From: Jeotgalibaca dankookensis
GTDB lineage: Bacteria > Bacillota > Bacilli > Lactobacillales > Aerococcaceae
Direction of reading: 5' to 3'
Assembly (NCBI RefSeq): GCF_002005405.1
Contig: NZ_CP019728.1
Coordinates: forward strand, 186,001 to 250,000
Length of the DNA stretch: 64,000 nt
Program-made: the position numbers and the translations under genes
The notes under the pieces: model-generated
What the model was told of the DNA's origin: nothing
Databases searched by the model: none
The model's input: the letters and a program-made list of their open reading frames with translations, nothing else
Part shown: piece after piece, positions 54,661 through 63,403 of the stretch
Position numbering within the stretch: the stretch's first letter is position 1
Layout of the letters: every line of letters begins with the position of its first letter

Positions 54661-55782
54661 ATGATTAAAAATAAAAAAATATGGCTTTCCTCACCCCATA
54701 TGAGTGATGAAGGATTTGAGAAAGAATATGTAAAAGAAGCGTTTGATAGCAATTGGATTGCACCACTTGGAACAAATGTTAATGAATTCGAAAAAGAACT
54801 AGCAAATAAAGTAAATTCGAAATATGCTGCAGCATTGGTTTCAGGAACGAGTGCTATTCATCTTGCCCTAAAAGCTTTGAATGTTGGCCAAGGAGATATA
54901 GTCCTTTGTCAGACTTTAACGTTTTCAGCGACGGCAAATCCAATTATCTATCAGAATGCAACGCCTGTTTTTATAGATAGTGATTATGAAACATGGAATA
55001 TGGATCCAAAAGCCTTAGAAGAAGCTCTTGAAAAATATGGCGATAAAGTAAAAGCAGTTCTCGTCGTACATTTGTATGGCTTTTCCGCAGATATGGATAA
55101 AATTATGGCTATCTGTGATAAATATGACGTTGCAGTCATTGAAGATGCAGCGGAATCGTTAGGTACTTACTATAAAGGGCAACACACCGGGACCTTCGGA
55201 AATTATGGGATATTCTCATTTAATGGAAACAAAATCATTACCACTTCAGGTGGTGGAATGCTCGTATCTGATGATGAGGAACGCATTCAAAAGGTTCGTT
55301 TCTGGTCCACCCAATCAAGAGATGCTGCTCGTCACTACCAACATAGTGAATTAGGCTTTAATTATCGCTTGAGTAATGTTTCAGCCGGGATTGGTAGAGG
55401 ACAACTGAAAGTACTGGACCAAAGAGTCGCCAAGAAAAAATATATTTGTGATTATTATAAACGAGAGCTCAGTGATTTAGAGGGGGTCGAGTTTATGCCT
55501 GTCAATGATTGGAACACCCCTAACTTTTGGTTAAGTGTGATGACTTTAAGAGGAAGTGTCAGACCCATTGATGTGATGGAAGCTTTAGAAGCTGAGAACA
55601 TTGAATCACGACCAGTTTGGAAACCAATGCACCTCCAACCATTCTTCGCAGAATATGATTATATAGGTGGAAACGTTAGTGAGGACCTATTCGAAAACGG
55701 AATTTGCCTGCCTTCTGACACAAAAATAACGGATGAAGAACTTGAAAAAGTTTGTACAGTTATTAAATCATTATGGAAATAA
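54661..55782 (+). CDS. DegT/DnrJ/EryC1-family sugar aminotransferase (EpsN/PglE-like)
   Basis: PLP enzyme that would place an amino group on C4 of a UDP-4-keto-6-deoxy-sugar. 373 residues; WLSSPHMSDEGFEKEYVKEAFDSNWIAPLG at the start, GTSAIHLALKAL for the cofactor phosphate, VIEDAAESLGTYYKG, and the PLP Lys in FSFNGNKIITTSGGGM. The sequence closely follows the pattern I know from B. subtilis EpsN and C. jejuni PglE. First gene of the polysaccharide cluster; its 4,6-dehydratase partner is not in the window. Confidence 0.9.
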   Translation: MIKNKKIWLSSPHMSDEGFEKEYVKEAFDSNWIAPLGTNVNEFEKELANKVNSKYAAALVSGTSAIHLALKALNVGQGDIVLCQTLTFSATANPIIYQNATPVFIDSDYETWNMDPKALEEALEKYGDKVKAVLVVHLYGFSADMDKIMAICDKYDVAVIEDAAESLGTYYKGQHTGTFGNYGIFSFNGNKIITTSGGGMLVSDDEERIQKVRFWSTQSRDAARHYQHSELGFNYRLSNVSAGIGRGQLKVLDQRVAKKKYICDYYKRELSDLEGVEFMPVNDWNTPNFWLSVMTLRGSVRPIDVMEALEAENIESRPVWKPMHLQPFFAEYDYIGGNVSEDLFENGICLPSDTKITDEELEKVCTVIKSLWK

Positions 55783-55798
55783 ACAGGGTGGTTATTTT

Positions 55799-56407
55799 AT
55801 GAAAAAATGGAATTTTATTTTAAAAAGATTTATTGATTTGTTTGGAGGTCTTTTTGGGCTAATTATTATTTCACCCATACTGTTTATAATTGCACTATTA
55901 ATAAAATTTACGTCTAATGGGCCTATCTTGTTTAAACAAGATAGGCTTGGAAAAGATGGGAAGATTTTTAAAATTTTAAAATTTAGAACTATGGTTTTAA
56001 ACGCTGAAAAAATAGGTAACGGTCTGTTTGTAAAGAACGAGGCTGACGATCGTATAACGATTGTTGGAAAATACTTAAGAGCGACAAGTTTAGATGAACT
56101 ACCTCAGTTGTTTAATGTAATCAGAGGTGAGATGAGTTTAGTAGGACCAAGACCGCCCGTTCCACATCATCCGCACAGTTATGATGACTATACAGATTTT
56201 CAAAGAAGAAGATTTTCTATGAAACCGGGTATAACTGGTTTGGCTCAAGTAACAGTGAGAAATTCAGTTTCTTGGGCTGAAAGAATTCCTTTAGATATTG
56301 AATATGTAGATACATTTAATATCTGGTTGGATATGAAAATACTTTTTAAGACAATAATGAAAATATTAGTAAGAGAGAGTATATATACTGATTCGAAAAA
56401 TATATAA
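55799..56407 (+). CDS. Undecaprenyl-phosphate sugar-1-phosphate transferase (EpsL/PglC-like)
   Basis: Starts polysaccharide assembly by moving a sugar-1-phosphate onto the lipid carrier at the membrane. About 202 residues, the small monotopic type: N-terminal reentrant helix (RFIDLFGGLFGLIIISPILFIIALLI), then FKQDRLGKDGKIFKILKFRTM, DELPQLFNVIRGEMSLVGPRP and KPGITGLAQV. The start is ATG 55799 (AGGGTGG upstream), not an ATG 66 bases earlier inside the preceding gene. Follows the EpsN-like gene by 16 bp. Confidence 0.92.
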   Translation: MKKWNFILKRFIDLFGGLFGLIIISPILFIIALLIKFTSNGPILFKQDRLGKDGKIFKILKFRTMVLNAEKIGNGLFVKNEADDRITIVGKYLRATSLDELPQLFNVIRGEMSLVGPRPPVPHHPHSYDDYTDFQRRRFSMKPGITGLAQVTVRNSVSWAERIPLDIEYVDTFNIWLDMKILFKTIMKILVRESIYTDSKNI

Positions 56408-56437
56408 ATAAATTTATTTAAATGAGTAGGAGATAAT

Positions 56438-56959
56438 ATGGTTAGGATTAGAAGATTCAGGAAGGAAGATATTCCATACAAGGTAAAATGGGTCAACGAT
56501 AGTGAGAATAACAAGTACTTGCATTACCATTTACCTCTTGAGGAGGATAAAACACTTTTATGGTTTAATTCCACTAAAAATCAAAGCAATAGAAGAGACT
56601 ACACTATTACATACAGCGAGGTACCTATTGGATTAATAGGTTTACTAAATATTGATTATCAAAATAAAAAAGCAGAATATTATATTATGATAGGTAATAC
56701 TAAACACAAAGGCAAAGGGATTGCTAAAAAAGCATCAGAGCTATTAATTGAAATCGGCTATAGAGAAATTAAGTTAAACAAAATTTATTTGTACACAGAG
56801 GTAGAAAATAATTTAGCTCAAAAATTATTCGAATCAATTGGTTTTTCGAAAGAAGGTGTATTAAAAGAAGATTTAATTGTAGAAGGCGTTAAAATAGATA
56901 GATTCATATATGGTTTGCTCATGGAAGAACACTTCAAACAGGAGAATAATAATGATTAA
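56438..56959 (+). CDS. GNAT-family N-acetyltransferase
   Basis: 173 residues of the RimJ/RimL type: IRRFRKEDIPYKVKWVNDSENNKYLHYHLP at the N-terminus, the acetyl-CoA loop in IMIGNTKHKGKGIAKKASELLI (Q/R-x-x-G-x-G/A variant) and the C-terminal YLYTEVENNLAQKLFESIGF. In the polysaccharide context it would acylate a sugar amine, in place of the left-handed-helix transferase EpsM/PglD used in known pathways (inference). AGGAG is 6 bp before the ATG; overlaps the next gene by 8 bp. Confidence 0.83.
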   Translation: MVRIRRFRKEDIPYKVKWVNDSENNKYLHYHLPLEEDKTLLWFNSTKNQSNRRDYTITYSEVPIGLIGLLNIDYQNKKAEYYIMIGNTKHKGKGIAKKASELLIEIGYREIKLNKIYLYTEVENNLAQKLFESIGFSKEGVLKEDLIVEGVKIDRFIYGLLMEEHFKQENNND

Positions 56960-57893
56960 AGAAATTAGTCCAACACCTATTCAAAAAATGCGAACTCAAT
57001 GTAATGGTAATGAACTATTTATTAAGAGGGATGATTTGATACCATTTTCGTTTGGTGGGAATAAAGTAAGAAAAGCAATTCATTTTTTAAAGGAAATAGA
57101 AGAACAGGAGTGTAACTATATTGTAACATATGGAAGTGATTCCTCAAACCATTGCAGAATAATTGCTAATATGGCTGCTTCTAGAGGAATAAATTGCACT
57201 ATTATTACACCAAATGATACAAATAAGATTACGTATAATAGTAGAATGATTAGTTATTTTGGAGCGGAAATTATTAATTGTGACTTAACTTATGTTAAAG
57301 AGACGATAGAAAACACTTTAAGAAAGCTTAAGGATGATGGTCATAAACCATATTTTATTCATGGTGGCGGTCATGGAAATGTTGGCACAAAAGCCTATGT
57401 AGAAGCATATGAAGAAGTTTTTTCTTTTGAATTGGAAAATAATATCAAGTTTGATTATATATTTCACACATCAGGAACAGGAACAACGCAGGCTGGCCTA
57501 ATATGTGGCAGTTTATTAAATGGAAACCGAAGTAAAATAGTAGGGATCAGTAATGCGAGGAAAAACCCATATGGTAGCAAAGTTGTGTTAGAAAGTGTTA
57601 ATTCGTACTTGAAATTGCTAGGGGAAAAAGCTGTGGGTCTGGAGGCCGTAAATTTCATAGATGAGTATGTATTAGGTGGATATGGTTCTTATAATTACGA
57701 AGTAATGGCAGTAATCGAAGAAGTATTATTCACAGATGGTATCCCTCTAGATCCTATCTATACAGGGAAAGGCTTTTTTGGAATGAAAAAATATATAGAA
57801 AAAAATCAAATAACTCAAAAAAATGTTTTATTTATTCATACTGGTGGAACGCCGCTGTTTTTTGATAATTTGGAGGTAGAGAAAAATGATTGA
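56952..57893 (+). CDS. PLP-dependent enzyme of the ACC deaminase/D-cysteine desulfhydrase family
   Basis: Fold type II PLP enzyme, 313 residues. The PLP Lys is in FSFGGNKVRKAIHF (about residue 38); YIVTYGSDSSNHCRIIANMAASRG and FHTSGTGTTQAGLICGSLL (phosphate site) follow the family. Such enzymes deaminate or eliminate from small, often D-configured, amino acids; here it may supply or modify an amino acid for a glycan. Start is ATG 56952 with AGGAG; an ATG 42 bases upstream in the same frame lacks a site. Overlaps both neighbours by 8 bp. Confidence 0.85.
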   Translation: MIKEISPTPIQKMRTQCNGNELFIKRDDLIPFSFGGNKVRKAIHFLKEIEEQECNYIVTYGSDSSNHCRIIANMAASRGINCTIITPNDTNKITYNSRMISYFGAEIINCDLTYVKETIENTLRKLKDDGHKPYFIHGGGHGNVGTKAYVEAYEEVFSFELENNIKFDYIFHTSGTGTTQAGLICGSLLNGNRSKIVGISNARKNPYGSKVVLESVNSYLKLLGEKAVGLEAVNFIDEYVLGGYGSYNYEVMAVIEEVLFTDGIPLDPIYTGKGFFGMKKYIEKNQITQKNVLFIHTGGTPLFFDNLEVEKND

Positions 57894-58860
57894 ACCACTG
57901 AACATCTTGATACTTAGTTGTGGAACAAGAAATAAAATTGTCCAATATTTTAAAAATGAGCTAGGTGATACAGGACAGGTCATGGCTACTGATTCTAGTA
58001 AACTAGCACCAGCACTTTATGATGCAGATAAATACTTTATTGTCCCAAAGATGAGTGACGAAGGATATTTAGATATTATTTTAAGTATTTGTAAAGAGAA
58101 TAACATTAAGGGAATATTATCTTTAATTGATCCTGAATTGAGCTTATTATCCAAAAATAGAGATGCTTTTCTAGCAATTGGAACAATACCTATTGTTTCT
58201 AATTATGATGTAGTAGAAATGTGTTTTGATAAATACCGCTTCTATGAATTTTTGAATAAAAATAATGTTAAAACGGTACGAAGTTACATAGACAAAGAAG
58301 TATTTTACAGAGATGTTGAATCTGGAATTATTGAATATCCTGTTTTTATAAAGCCAGTCAGGGGTAGCGCTAGTAATAATATTAGTAAAGTAACAGCCAA
58401 AGAAGAAGTTGAACTTCTTTTCCAACAATTTGATAATTTAATGATACAAGAATTTATGGATGGAATTGAGATAGGTGCAGATACCTATATTGATATGATA
58501 ACTAATGAGCCGGTTGCGATTTTTACTAAAGAAAAAATTAAAATGAGAGCCGGAGAAACAGATAAGTCAGTATCCATCAAAGATGAAAAACTATTTGAGT
58601 TAATTAAGAGTTTTGTTAAAGTAGCAGGTTTCAAGGGAATAATAGACATTGATATTTTCAACGTAGGGGATGAATACTATATATCTGAAGTAAATCCTCG
58701 CTTTGGAGGGGGATATCCACATGGATACGAGTGTGGGGTAAATATACCAAAATTGATTATTGATAATCTGAAAAGCAAGAAGAATAAGGAAATTATAGGC
58801 CAGTATGAACAAGATATGTACATGATGAAATATAATGAAGTGAAAATTATAAAGAAGTAG
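57886..58860 (+). CDS. ATP-grasp ligase (CarB-like)
   Basis: Enzyme that activates a carboxylate with ATP and joins it to an amine or thiol. 324 residues: N-terminal Rossmann-like part (NILILSCGTRNKIVQYFK), then the ATP-grasp core with PVFIKPVRGSASNNISKV, MIQEFMDGIEIGADTYIDM and metal-binding residues in IIDIDIFNVGDEYYISEVNPRFGGGYPH. Its tight coupling (8-bp overlap) with a PLP amino-acid enzyme suggests amide bond formation between an amino acid and a sugar amine. Substrates unproven. Confidence 0.87.
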   Translation: MIEPLNILILSCGTRNKIVQYFKNELGDTGQVMATDSSKLAPALYDADKYFIVPKMSDEGYLDIILSICKENNIKGILSLIDPELSLLSKNRDAFLAIGTIPIVSNYDVVEMCFDKYRFYEFLNKNNVKTVRSYIDKEVFYRDVESGIIEYPVFIKPVRGSASNNISKVTAKEEVELLFQQFDNLMIQEFMDGIEIGADTYIDMITNEPVAIFTKEKIKMRAGETDKSVSIKDEKLFELIKSFVKVAGFKGIIDIDIFNVGDEYYISEVNPRFGGGYPHGYECGVNIPKLIIDNLKSKKNKEIIGQYEQDMYMMKYNEVKIIKK

Positions 58861-58868
58861 GTGTAGAT

Positions 58869-59969
58869 ATGAAAATTTTATATGTATCTACAATTTCAAA
58901 TACGATTAATACATTTTTAATACCCCATATCAAAATGTTAATAGAAAAAGGGCATACTGTAGATGTTGCTTGTAATATTCAAAGAGAAATTGATCCGTTA
59001 TTATTAGAATATGGATGTAAAATATATGATTTAAGTTTTAGTAGAAGCCCATTCGATAGAGGCAATTACAAGGCGTATAAAGAGCTTAAAAAAATAGTGA
59101 CAGGAGAACAATATGATATTATTCATACACATACTCCAATAGCATCTGCAATTGTAAGAGTAGCATGTAAAAATATCAAACAAACAAGAGTATTTTACAC
59201 AGCTCATGGATTTCATTTTTATAAAGGGGCTCCAATTAAAAGTTGGATGATTTACTATCCAATTGAGAAAGCTTTATCTAGGTATACAGATACATTAATC
59301 ACAATAAATAAAGAAGATTATAAGACAGCTAAGAATAAATTTAATGCAAAAAAGACAGAGTATATTGCTGGTGTTGGGTTAAATATGGAGAGATTTGAAC
59401 ATATAGTAGTTGATAAAGAAACCAAAAAAAAAGAATTGGGTGTACCAGTTGATTCTCAGGTTTTACTATCAATAGGAGAGCTAAATAAAAATAAAAATCA
59501 TGAAATCGTAATTGAAGCCATAGCAAAATTACATAATGAAAAAATACATTACATAATTTGTGGGGAAGGACCACTGAATGATTATTTAATAAATTTAAGT
59601 GAAAAATTAGGTATAGAAAGACAAATACATTTAACAGGCTTAAGGAAAGATATACCTGAAATATGCAAGGCTTCAGATGTATTTGTCTTTCCATCAATTA
59701 GAGAAGGGTTATCTGTGGCATTGATGGAGTCTATGGCATCCGGATTACCGGTTATATGTACAAATATTAGAGGCAATTCTGATCTTATTGAAAATAAAAA
59801 AGGAGGTTTTTTAATTAGATCCGGAGATGCAGATGCCTGGGCAAAGTATATTAATGAGTTAACTAGTAGTAATGAATTAAAAAAAAAGTTTAGTTGTTTC
59901 AACTTAGAAAAAATAAAAAAATTTTCAATTGTTAATATTCTATCTTTTACAGAAAAAATATATAGCTGA
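58869..59969 (+). CDS. GT4 glycosyltransferase (EpsD-like)
   Basis: Retaining glycosyltransferase with GT-B fold, 366 residues. N-terminal acceptor domain MKILYVSTISNTINTFLIPHI, YDIIHTHTPIASAIVR, VFYTAHGFHFYKGAP; C-terminal donor domain with GELNKNKNHEIVIEAIAKL, HLTGLRKDIPEICKASDVFVFPSIREGLSVALMESMASGLPVI (the E-x7-E motif). The HTHTP/AHGFHFYKG features are as in B. subtilis EpsD, which acts second in the pathway. Starts 8 bp after the ATP-grasp gene. Confidence 0.9.
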   Translation: MKILYVSTISNTINTFLIPHIKMLIEKGHTVDVACNIQREIDPLLLEYGCKIYDLSFSRSPFDRGNYKAYKELKKIVTGEQYDIIHTHTPIASAIVRVACKNIKQTRVFYTAHGFHFYKGAPIKSWMIYYPIEKALSRYTDTLITINKEDYKTAKNKFNAKKTEYIAGVGLNMERFEHIVVDKETKKKELGVPVDSQVLLSIGELNKNKNHEIVIEAIAKLHNEKIHYIICGEGPLNDYLINLSEKLGIERQIHLTGLRKDIPEICKASDVFVFPSIREGLSVALMESMASGLPVICTNIRGNSDLIENKKGGFLIRSGDADAWAKYINELTSSNELKKKFSCFNLEKIKKFSIVNILSFTEKIYS

Positions 59970-60050
59970 GTTAATGTTTTTTTAATTTTGTAAACACTAA
60001 AATAATAGTGTATTGAAGTATGAGAATGCTTAAAAAAGGATGTTAATTTA

Positions 60051-61088
60051 ATGAAGAAAATCTTACATGTTCTCAACACTGCAAAATTATCCGGCGCAGA
60101 AAATGTTGCTGCTGATATTTGTATGATGTTTGACGGCGAATATGAAATGTATTATTGCTCTTTGCAAGGTGAGGTTAAAAAAGCACTAAAAGATCGTGGA
60201 GTAAATTATATACCGTTAAATAAATTAACCGTAAGCGAGTTGAAAAGAGTTATTAGTAGAATTAAGCCAGATATAATTCATGCGCATGATGTTAAAGCTA
60301 CACTTGTTTCAACAGTAGCAACAAAAAAGTTACCCATTGTTTCCCATCTACATGTGAACCAAGACAATATGAAGAAGAAAACGCTAAAAGCTAGCTTATT
60401 TCTGCTATCATCACTTAGGGTGAAAAAAATTGTAGCAGTATCTGAAGGATCCGTAAATGACTTTGCTTATAAAAGATTTATAGTGAATAAAAGTACTATA
60501 TTGCAAAATATTATCCATACAAATAGGGTTGGAAAATTAATTGTTAAAGATACGAATGAATATAACTTTGATTTTATATTTTTAGGTAGACTATCAAATC
60601 AAAAAAACCCTCAAAGAGTTGCTAAAGTTGCTTCAAAAGTATTAGAAAAAAGAAAAGATGTCCGGTTTGGAATAATTGGTGAAGGTGAGTTTAAGGAAGA
60701 AATGATAAATATATTTAAAAAGGAAGGGGTCTTAGAAAGGGTGACCTTTACGGGAGGACTATCTTATCCTTATAAGGCTATTATGCAGTCTAAATGTATG
60801 CTGTTCTGTTCAAGATTTGAAGGGACACCGATAGCAGGACTTGAAGCAATGTCTTTAGGTGTACCTATAGTATCCACACCTACAGATGGAATGAAAGAAT
60901 TAATAATTAATAATCAAACAGGTTTTCTATCTGATGATGATGATACTTTGGTACAGTCAATTATTAACCTTATTACACAAAAAGATCTAAATGATAAAAT
61001 GTCGAAAAATGCTAAAGAAAAATTTGAAAAAATAAATGATGAGGAACAATATAAAAAAAGTTTAATTAAAATATATGAAGAACTATAA
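60051..61088 (+). CDS. GT4 glycosyltransferase
   Basis: GT-B enzyme of 345 residues: HVLNTAKLSGAENVAADIC, IKPDIIHAHDVKATLVS, FDFIFLGRLSNQKNPQRVAKVASKVLE, CMLFCSRFEGTPIAGLEAMSLGVPIVSTPTDGMKELI with the E-x7-E pair. Adds a sugar to the lipid-linked repeat; donor unknown. An 81-bp AT-rich gap separates it from the previous gene; AAAGGATG is its ribosome binding site. Confidence 0.9.
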   Translation: MKKILHVLNTAKLSGAENVAADICMMFDGEYEMYYCSLQGEVKKALKDRGVNYIPLNKLTVSELKRVISRIKPDIIHAHDVKATLVSTVATKKLPIVSHLHVNQDNMKKKTLKASLFLLSSLRVKKIVAVSEGSVNDFAYKRFIVNKSTILQNIIHTNRVGKLIVKDTNEYNFDFIFLGRLSNQKNPQRVAKVASKVLEKRKDVRFGIIGEGEFKEEMINIFKKEGVLERVTFTGGLSYPYKAIMQSKCMLFCSRFEGTPIAGLEAMSLGVPIVSTPTDGMKELIINNQTGFLSDDDDTLVQSIINLITQKDLNDKMSKNAKEKFEKINDEEQYKKSLIKIYEEL

Positions 61089-61214
61089 AAAAATGGTTTT
61101 TAAATATTTTTTTGAAAATATAAAATTATAGTTGGGTTTATTGGGCTATTCTGGGTGTAATTATATGCATACCAAAGTGCGAGATAATTATAGAAATGAA
61201 AGGTTGTATAGTTT

Positions 61215-62252
61215 ATGTTGATTAGTATTATCATTCCTGCATATAACTTAGAAAGTCAAATCACAGAAACTTTAATTTCATTGGTAAATCAAACTAATAA
61301 TGATTTTGAAATTATAGTTATAGATGATGGTTCGACGGATAATACTTATAATGTTGCTTTAAGTGTTTTAAAGGACTGTTCTTTTTGTAATTTCTCTGTA
61401 TTAACTCAAAAAAATTGCGGAGTAAGCCAGGCCAGAAACGTTGGTATATCAAAATCGAAAGGAGAGTATATTTTTTTCTTAGATGGTGATGATTATGTGA
61501 GTAAGGATTTAGTGCAGACTATTAAAACACATGTTGATAAAACCGATGAAAAACTAGATGTTATATGTTGGGGTTACAGTAAAGTTAACAGTGATGGGGT
61601 TGAAACCTTAAACTATTTCAAACGTTATGCAGATGAAACTATTGTCATAAAAGGTATTGAAGTAATAGAAAAGATAGCACTAGAAAAGTCATTAAGCATT
61701 GCAGTAGGCAGTGCTGTGTATAGTAAGGAACTTTTAAAAAAACATGGAATTAGTTATACTGTAGGATGCAAAAGTGGAGAAGATCAAGAGTTTTCAATTA
61801 AGGTACTAGCAAAATCTGATAATGTTTTATTTATAAATAAAACATTATCTTATTATGTTAGTAGAAAAAATTCAATTTCAAATTCATATAATGTTAATAA
61901 ATTTGATGCAGTTCATGCAATGGAAAGTATTTCAAAATATTTATTAGCACAAGGAGAGGAATACAGTAGCTTATCGCATAATTTTGGTAATGATAAATTA
62001 ATTGAAAGTTACCTAGTAAACTATAGTTCTTGTCTTCAAAATATGGATAACAAAAATACTAGTCAATTAAATAATGAAATAGAAAGAAAATATCCCGGTT
62101 TGAATAAAAAAGTTCTGAAAATGATGAGAAGTAATAATTTTCATGATAAACAACTTATTATGAAAATTATACTATTTCAGATACATCCGAAATTATTTAA
62201 TTTTATTTTAAATTCAAACATCAGGAAGAAGTTAAAGTTTAGAAAGTTATAA
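61215..62252 (+). CDS. GT2 glycosyltransferase
   Basis: Inverting GT-A enzyme, 345 residues. ISIIIPAYNLESQITETLISLVNQTNNDFEIIVIDDGSTDNT at the N-terminus, QARNVGISKSKGEYIFFLDGDDYVSKDL holding the DxD metal site, and CKSGEDQEFSIKVL near residue 190. The last 100 residues are less conserved and basic. Sugar specificity cannot be read. A 126-bp gap without a visible gene precedes it. Confidence 0.9.
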   Translation: MLISIIIPAYNLESQITETLISLVNQTNNDFEIIVIDDGSTDNTYNVALSVLKDCSFCNFSVLTQKNCGVSQARNVGISKSKGEYIFFLDGDDYVSKDLVQTIKTHVDKTDEKLDVICWGYSKVNSDGVETLNYFKRYADETIVIKGIEVIEKIALEKSLSIAVGSAVYSKELLKKHGISYTVGCKSGEDQEFSIKVLAKSDNVLFINKTLSYYVSRKNSISNSYNVNKFDAVHAMESISKYLLAQGEEYSSLSHNFGNDKLIESYLVNYSSCLQNMDNKNTSQLNNEIERKYPGLNKKVLKMMRSNNFHDKQLIMKIILFQIHPKLFNFILNSNIRKKLKFRKL

Positions 62253-62356
62253 TGTACTTTTAAAAAAATTAGGTTTTATACGAATCATCACATCATCTAT
62301 TTTAATAATAAATATATTAATGTTCGTAGTAATTATTATGTACAGGGAGTTTCTTA

Positions 62357-63394
62357 ATGGTAAAAGTAACGGTAGTAGTACCTATTTATAATGTCGAAAA
62401 ACACTTGCAAAGAAGTATTGAAAGCTTATTAAAACAAACTTTAAAAGAAATAGAAATTATATTAGTTAACGATGGGTCTACAGATAATAGTATATCAATT
62501 TGTAAGTATTATGAAAAAAAAGATTCTAGAATTAGAGTTATTGATAAACTTAATGGTGGAGTTTCATCAGCTAGAAATATAGGAATAGATTTAGCTTTGG
62601 GAGAATTTGTAGGTTTTGTTGATCCGGATGATTGGGTTGAACCTGATATGTACGAAAAAATGTACAAAAAAATAAAGATATCTAGTTCGGATCTATGTAT
62701 TTGTAATTATGTAAAAGAAAATAATGAAAAAGTAATACCAGTAATTTTACCCATAAAAAAAGAAACGCTAGTTAAATGCGATGTACAGAAGGAAATAATT
62801 CCAAATATGATAGGCCCATCGAATTTAGATAGTAATTCCCAAACAATAATGGGTAGTGCATGTAGACTTTTAATTAATAGAGAATTTATCAATTCCGACT
62901 ATTATAGGTTCCCCGAAGATATACCTCTAATGGAAGATTTAATATTTTGTATAAAGGTTTTTTTAAATTCAGAAAAAGTAGTTATTGAAAGAGGCATATA
63001 CTATCACTATATGACAAATGATAACTCTGCAATTAGAAAGTATAGAAATAACATGCTTGAAATGCAAAAAAACGTTTTTAATGTAATAATTAATATTTTG
63101 ATGGATTATAAACTTTATGAACTATATATAAATAGGTTAAATATAAGATATGTGGAAATGTTTTTAACAGCAATTGCAAATGAAGTAAATAATGATAACC
63201 GTAATAAATACCTGCAGAAGATAAAAACAATAAAAAAAATGAGTGCTGATGAAAAGTTAAAAAAAATAATTAGTGAAATAAACACAAGTAGTTATTCAAT
63301 GAAAAAGAAATTAATTTTATTTGCTGTACAAAGAGATTGGGCTATATATCTATATATGCATTATAAACTTATGTTTAAAATAATTAATAAATAG
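62357..63394 (+). CDS. GT2 glycosyltransferase
   Basis: Second GT-A enzyme, also 345 residues: VTVVVPIYNVEKHLQRSIESLLKQTLKEIEIILVNDGSTDNS, GGVSSARNIGIDLALGEFVGFVDPDDWVEPDMYEKMYK (DxD as DPDD) and FPEDIPLMEDLIFCIKVFLNS. Typical of CpsJ/EpsJ-like transferases in capsule clusters. AGGGAG precedes the ATG. Its C-terminus (MKKKLILFAVQRDWAIYLYMHYKLM) may associate with the membrane. Confidence 0.9.
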   Translation: MVKVTVVVPIYNVEKHLQRSIESLLKQTLKEIEIILVNDGSTDNSISICKYYEKKDSRIRVIDKLNGGVSSARNIGIDLALGEFVGFVDPDDWVEPDMYEKMYKKIKISSSDLCICNYVKENNEKVIPVILPIKKETLVKCDVQKEIIPNMIGPSNLDSNSQTIMGSACRLLINREFINSDYYRFPEDIPLMEDLIFCIKVFLNSEKVVIERGIYYHYMTNDNSAIRKYRNNMLEMQKNVFNVIINILMDYKLYELYINRLNIRYVEMFLTAIANEVNNDNRNKYLQKIKTIKKMSADEKLKKIISEINTSSYSMKKKLILFAVQRDWAIYLYMHYKLMFKIINK

Positions 63395-63403
63395 GAGGAA
63401 ATT

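Noticed and set aside
60051-63394. Three glycosyltransferases of exactly 345 residues as a sign of duplication
   Set aside because: One is GT-B/GT4 and two are GT-A/GT2; the two GT2 proteins differ well beyond the conserved N-terminus, so the equal length is chance.
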